Notes under the pieces: generated by a model
The model's input: the letters and a program-made list of their open reading frames with translations, nothing else
Databases searched by the model: none
What the model was told of the DNA's origin: nothing
Position numbers and translations under genes: made by a program
Origin: Wansuia hejianensis
GTDB taxonomy: Bacteria; Bacillota; Clostridia; Lachnospirales; Lachnospiraceae
Direction of reading: 5' to 3'
Assembly (NCBI RefSeq): GCF_014337215.1
Contig: NZ_CP060635.1
Span: 3,295,501-3,359,500, forward strand
DNA length: 64,000 nt
Part shown: positions 60,869-64,000 of the stretch, one piece after another
Layout: every line of letters starts with the position of its first letter
Numbering within the stretch: the first letter of the stretch is position 1

Positions 60869-63800
60869 TTGTCGCTGCAATTAATAGCCGGGAACAGTGG
60901 TTCCGGGAAATCACACTATATCTATGAGAAAATTATACGGGAGTCTGTGGAGCATCCGGAGCGGAATTATCTGATGATTGTTCCGGAGCAGTTCACTATG
61001 CAGACGGAGAAAGAACTGGTTTCGCTTCATCCCAGAAAGGGGATCCTGAATATCGATGTTCTGAGCTTTAACAGGCTGGCTTACCGCGTTTTTGAAGAAG
61101 TGGGGGGGAACACCCGTCCGGTTCTGGAGGAGACGGGAAAGAGCCTGGTGCTGCAGAAGGTGGTCTGGGACCGGCAGAAGGAACTGAAGGTACTGGGAGG
61201 GACGTTGAGAAAATCAGGGTCTATAGCCCAGATGAAATCGCTGGTTTCTGAGCTTCTGCAATATAAGGTGGCGCCGGAGGATCTGGAGGAGTGGGTGCCG
61301 GAGCAGGAAGGCTGCCGGCTGCTGGCCTGGAAGCTGGAGGATGTGAAAACCGTTTACAGAGGATTTGCGGATTATCTGTCGGAACGGTATCTGACGGCTG
61401 AAGAGGTTCCGGAGGTGCTCTGCGGCGTGATCGGGAAATCCCGGATTCTGAAGGGCAGCACGGTGGTGCTGGATGGGTTTACCGGGTTTACGCCAGTGCA
61501 GAACCAGGTAATAAGGGAGTTGTACGGGCTGTGCAGCCGGATCTATGTGGTCGTGACACTGGACAGACGGGAAGAGCCCTGTCGGAATGACGGACCGCAC
61601 AGGCTGTTCCACATGAGCCGCCAGATGACGCGAAAGCTGGTGGATATGGCCAGAGAGACGGGGACAGAGGTGCTTCCGGTGGATTGGGTGGTGCCAGGTA
61701 TGAACGGGCGGTTTGCCGGAAACCGGCCTATGCATTTTCTGGAACAGCATCTGTTCCGTTATGATAAGCACGAATTTAGAGAGGAGCAGGAAGCCATCTC
61801 TGTGTGGGAGGCAGAGGACCCGGCCGGAGAGCTGTCCTATGTGGCGGGAACCATCCTCCGCCTGATCCGGGAAGAGGGATATTGTTACCGGGACTTTGCT
61901 CTGGTGACGGGAGACCTGCCCTCTTACGGCAGAGTGGCAGAAGCTGTCTTCGAGGCAGCGGATATCCCGTTCTTTCTGGATCAGAAGCATCCGGTGCTGA
62001 TGAACCCTCTGGTAGAATTCATCCGGTCGGCGGTTGACATGGTGGTGCAGAATTTTTCGTATGAGAGTGTGTTCCGTTATCTCCGCTGTGGCCTTACGGA
62101 CTTTACCAGGGAGGAGACAGACAGGCTGGAAAATTACGTGCTGGCCCTGGGAATCCGGGGCTGGAAGCAGTATGGGGAACGCTGGGTCCGGATGTACAGG
62201 AATATGAAACCAGAGGAGATCGGCAGTCTCAACGGTCTGCGGGAACGGTTCAGCTCTGGCCTGGAGGAATTTGTCACGGGAATGAGGGAGAGGAAATCGA
62301 CGGCGTCCCGGAAGACAGAAGTGCTCTACCAGCTCATTGTCCGGAATGAGGTACAAAAGAAGCTAAAGCTGCAGGAAGAAAGTTTTCATGCGTTGGGCGA
62401 GGCGGCCATGGAAAAAGAGTATGCGCAGATTTACGGCATTGTCATGAACCTGCTGGATAAGCTGGTGGAGGTGCTGGGCAGGGAGCGCATGGGGATTAAT
62501 GCCTATCAACAGATTCTGGAGGCAGGGTTCCAGGAGACACAGATCGGCCTGATCCCACCGGGAGGCGACCAGGTGCTGGTGGGGGATATCGAACGCACCC
62601 GCCTGAAAAATGTCAAAGTTCTGTTTCTCGCGGGCATCAATGAGGGGATTATACCAAAGCCTGTGTCGAAAGCAGGCATTCTGTCGGAGGTAGACAGGGA
62701 GTATCTGAGAAGCCGCTCTGTGGAGCTGGCGCCCACTGCCCGGGAAGAGATGTACCGCCAGCGGTTTTATCTGTACCTGAACCTGACGAAGCCCTCTGAG
62801 CGGTTGTATCTCTCATACTGCAAAGCGGATGCCAAGGGGAGTGCGCTGATGCCTTCTTATCTCATTGGTGTGATTACACGTCTGTTCCCGGGGATCAGAA
62901 TATCGAAGCTGGCGTTGGAACGGAATGTGACAGACCGGCTGGAGACGTCTGAGGGCGCTATGGAACTGTTTCTCGAAGGGATTCAGAATATCCGGAAGGG
63001 AAGGACAGACGTGGGGTTTTTGGAGCTGTACCGCTGGTACCAAAAGGACGGGCAGAGGAAAAAGCAGCTGGAATGTCTGCTGCAGGCTGCATTTTATGAG
63101 AATCCCCAGACGGGGATCGGCCGCGCCGTGGCAAAGGCCCTGTATGGAGGAGTGCTGGAGAATTCGGCCACCAGGTTGGAGCAGTTTGCGGCCTGTGCCT
63201 TCGCACATTTTCTTCAGTATGGGCTGAAGCTCCGGGAACGTGAAAAATATGAGTTCAGCGCCGCTGACATGGGAACTGTGATGCATGAAACCTTGGAGAA
63301 GTTCTCAGAGAAGCTGGCCGGGAGAGGATACCGGTGGGCGGAGCTGACAGAGGAGCAGAGGGACTCGCTGGTAGATGAGTCGCTGGAAGAGATCGTACAT
63401 GACTATGGGAATACAATCCTTCACAGCAGCAGCAGGAATACGTACCTGATTACCAGAGTTCAGAATATGATGCGGTGTACGGTGTGGGCGCTTCAGGAAC
63501 AGATCCGTAAGGGGGCATTTGAGCCGGGCGGATTTGAGATATCCTTTGCTGCGGAGGATCATCTGGATTCCATCAATATTGATCTGTCCGAGGATGAAAA
63601 GCTGAAGCTGCGGGGGCGCATTGACCGTATGGACCGTTGTGAGACGGCTGATAAAATATATGTGAAAATTATAGATTATAAGACAGGAAATACTACGCTT
63701 GACCTGCTGGCCCTCTATCATGGGCTGCAGTTGCAGTTGGCGGTGTATCTCAACGCTGCGGTTGAGCTGGAGCAGAAGAAGCATCCTGAAAAAGAGGTGG

Positions 63801-64000
63801 AGCCGGCCGGGATTTATTATTATCATATACAGGATCCCTTCGTAACTGCAGGGTCTGTAGAGGATGAAAAGGATCAGGAGGAAATCCTGAAGGCGCTCAA
63901 GATGGACGGGCTTTCCCGCAATGAGGGGGAAATCCTGTCCCTTCTGGACCGCACGGTGCCTCCGGGCGGCCGTTCCAGCGTTATACCCGTGGGATATAAC
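60869..64000 (+). CDS. addB: ATP-dependent helicase/deoxyribonuclease subunit B (C-terminus outside window)
   Basis: 1044 codons visible. It starts TTG at 60869 with AGGAGA upstream. Walker A-like loop LIAGNSGSGKSHYIYEKII at the N-terminus, ending in the nuclease domain (LRGRIDRMDRCETADKIYVK, IIDYKTGNTTLDL, LQLQLAVYL), the RecB-family nuclease motif. With AddA it resects double-strand breaks to Chi. The C-terminal iron-sulfur cysteines and addA lie beyond 64000. A TACAAT -10 is at about 60829. Confidence 0.95.
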   Translation, partial: MSLQLIAGNSGSGKSHYIYEKIIRESVEHPERNYLMIVPEQFTMQTEKELVSLHPRKGILNIDVLSFNRLAYRVFEEVGGNTRPVLEETGKSLVLQKVVWDRQKELKVLGGTLRKSGSIAQMKSLVSELLQYKVAPEDLEEWVPEQEGCRLLAWKLEDVKTVYRGFADYLSERYLTAEEVPEVLCGVIGKSRILKGSTVVLDGFTGFTPVQNQVIRELYGLCSRIYVVVTLDRREEPCRNDGPHRLFHMSRQMTRKLVDMARETGTEVLPVDWVVPGMNGRFAGNRPMHFLEQHLFRYDKHEFREEQEAISVWEAEDPAGELSYVAGTILRLIREEGYCYRDFALVTGDLPSYGRVAEAVFEAADIPFFLDQKHPVLMNPLVEFIRSAVDMVVQNFSYESVFRYLRCGLTDFTREETDRLENYVLALGIRGWKQYGERWVRMYRNMKPEEIGSLNGLRERFSSGLEEFVTGMRERKSTASRKTEVLYQLIVRNEVQKKLKLQEESFHALGEAAMEKEYAQIYGIVMNLLDKLVEVLGRERMGINAYQQILEAGFQETQIGLIPPGGDQVLVGDIERTRLKNVKVLFLAGINEGIIPKPVSKAGILSEVDREYLRSRSVELAPTAREEMYRQRFYLYLNLTKPSERLYLSYCKADAKGSALMPSYLIGVITRLFPGIRISKLALERNVTDRLETSEGAMELFLEGIQNIRKGRTDVGFLELYRWYQKDGQRKKQLECLLQAAFYENPQTGIGRAVAKALYGGVLENSATRLEQFAACAFAHFLQYGLKLREREKYEFSAADMGTVMHETLEKFSEKLAGRGYRWAELTEEQRDSLVDESLEEIVHDYGNTILHSSSRNTYLITRVQNMMRCTVWALQEQIRKGAFEPGGFEISFAAEDHLDSINIDLSEDEKLKLRGRIDRMDRCETADKIYVKIIDYKTGNTTLDLLALYHGLQLQLAVYLNAAVELEQKKHPEKEVEPAGIYYYHIQDPFVTAGSVEDEKDQEEILKALKMDGLSRNEGEILSLLDRTVPPGGRSSVIPVGYN

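Noticed and set aside
61214..62356. 380-codon minus-strand open frame
   Set aside because: Antisense to addB, which has clear helicase/nuclease motifs.
1..64000. tRNA, rRNA or CRISPR loci
   Set aside because: No cloverleaf with TTCGAATC-type T-loop, no rRNA segments and no regularly spaced repeats were found by reading the intergenic spaces.

Overview
The window reads as chromosomal DNA of an anaerobic, low-to-mid GC Firmicute, most likely a Lachnospiraceae-type member of the Clostridia. Supporting signs are rubrerythrin, a class III (anaerobic) ribonucleotide reductase, formate-tetrahydrofolate ligase behind a ZTP-type riboswitch, an ECF riboflavin transporter behind an FMN riboswitch, CIRCE/HrcA heat-shock control, a Csp-like subtilase, AddB, strong AGGAGG ribosome binding sites and several TTG starts. 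No rRNA, tRNA or CRISPR array was seen. Species cannot be named from the sequence alone.

Layout. 1-5.5 kb: 5' part of a large secreted YhgE-like protein divergent from a TetR regulator, rubrerythrin, FMN riboswitch-ribU, a Nudix hydrolase, then an interspersed intergenic repeat. 5.5-8.8 kb: a helical-bundle protein, a TnpV-like transposon remnant and an AT-rich islet (LysR / YbaK-like deacylase / EamA exporter) that looks acquired. 8.9-17 kb: subtilase, an autoregulated XRE regulator with recQ, and trkA-trkH-hisC. 17-21.8 kb: a second repeat copy, a tandem rhamnose-mutarotase-fold protein, a PFK with PPi-type active-site residues and a deacetylase-like pseudoenzyme; a second short hairpin repeat family flanks the last two. 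22-31 kb: a decayed IS110 copy, NYN-LOTUS protein, dapF, nrdD, an MtaA-like methyltransferase, thiolase, EamA transporter. 31-38 kb: fhs, a BMP-type lipoprotein, a secreted NlpC/P60 hydrolase, and bioB-bioY under a BirA-type operator. 38-43.2 kb: a decay zone with broken GGDEF-EAL, GntR, epimerase and histidine-kinase genes around one intact IS110. 43.2-48.9 kb: hsp20, a DnaJ-like gene, clpB and a DUF4250-type gene, with two CIRCE-controlled promoters. 49-64 kb: a secreted metallo-beta-lactamase-fold lipoprotein, MATE pump, methyltransferase, hslO, nadE, Na/Pi symporter, two unusual fusions (CAT-like + ACT; GrpB + GNAT), an FMN-binding-like anchored protein and most of addB.

How genes work together. 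The stress genes (hsp20, dnaJ-like, clpB, hslO, rubrerythrin) cover protein refolding and peroxide defence. Vitamin and cofactor supply is by regulated uptake or late synthesis steps (ribU, bioB-bioY, nadE). Several genes seem to be single-gene units separated by strong bidirectional hairpins.

The least explained signals are: (a) the conserved non-coding end shared by the two IS110 copies, a candidate bridge-RNA region, which in both cases stops 9-11 nt before a start codon; (b) two interspersed hairpin repeat families confined to intergenic spaces; (c) the CAT-ACT fusion; (d) a deacetylase and a duplicated mutarotase that have lost expected catalytic residues.
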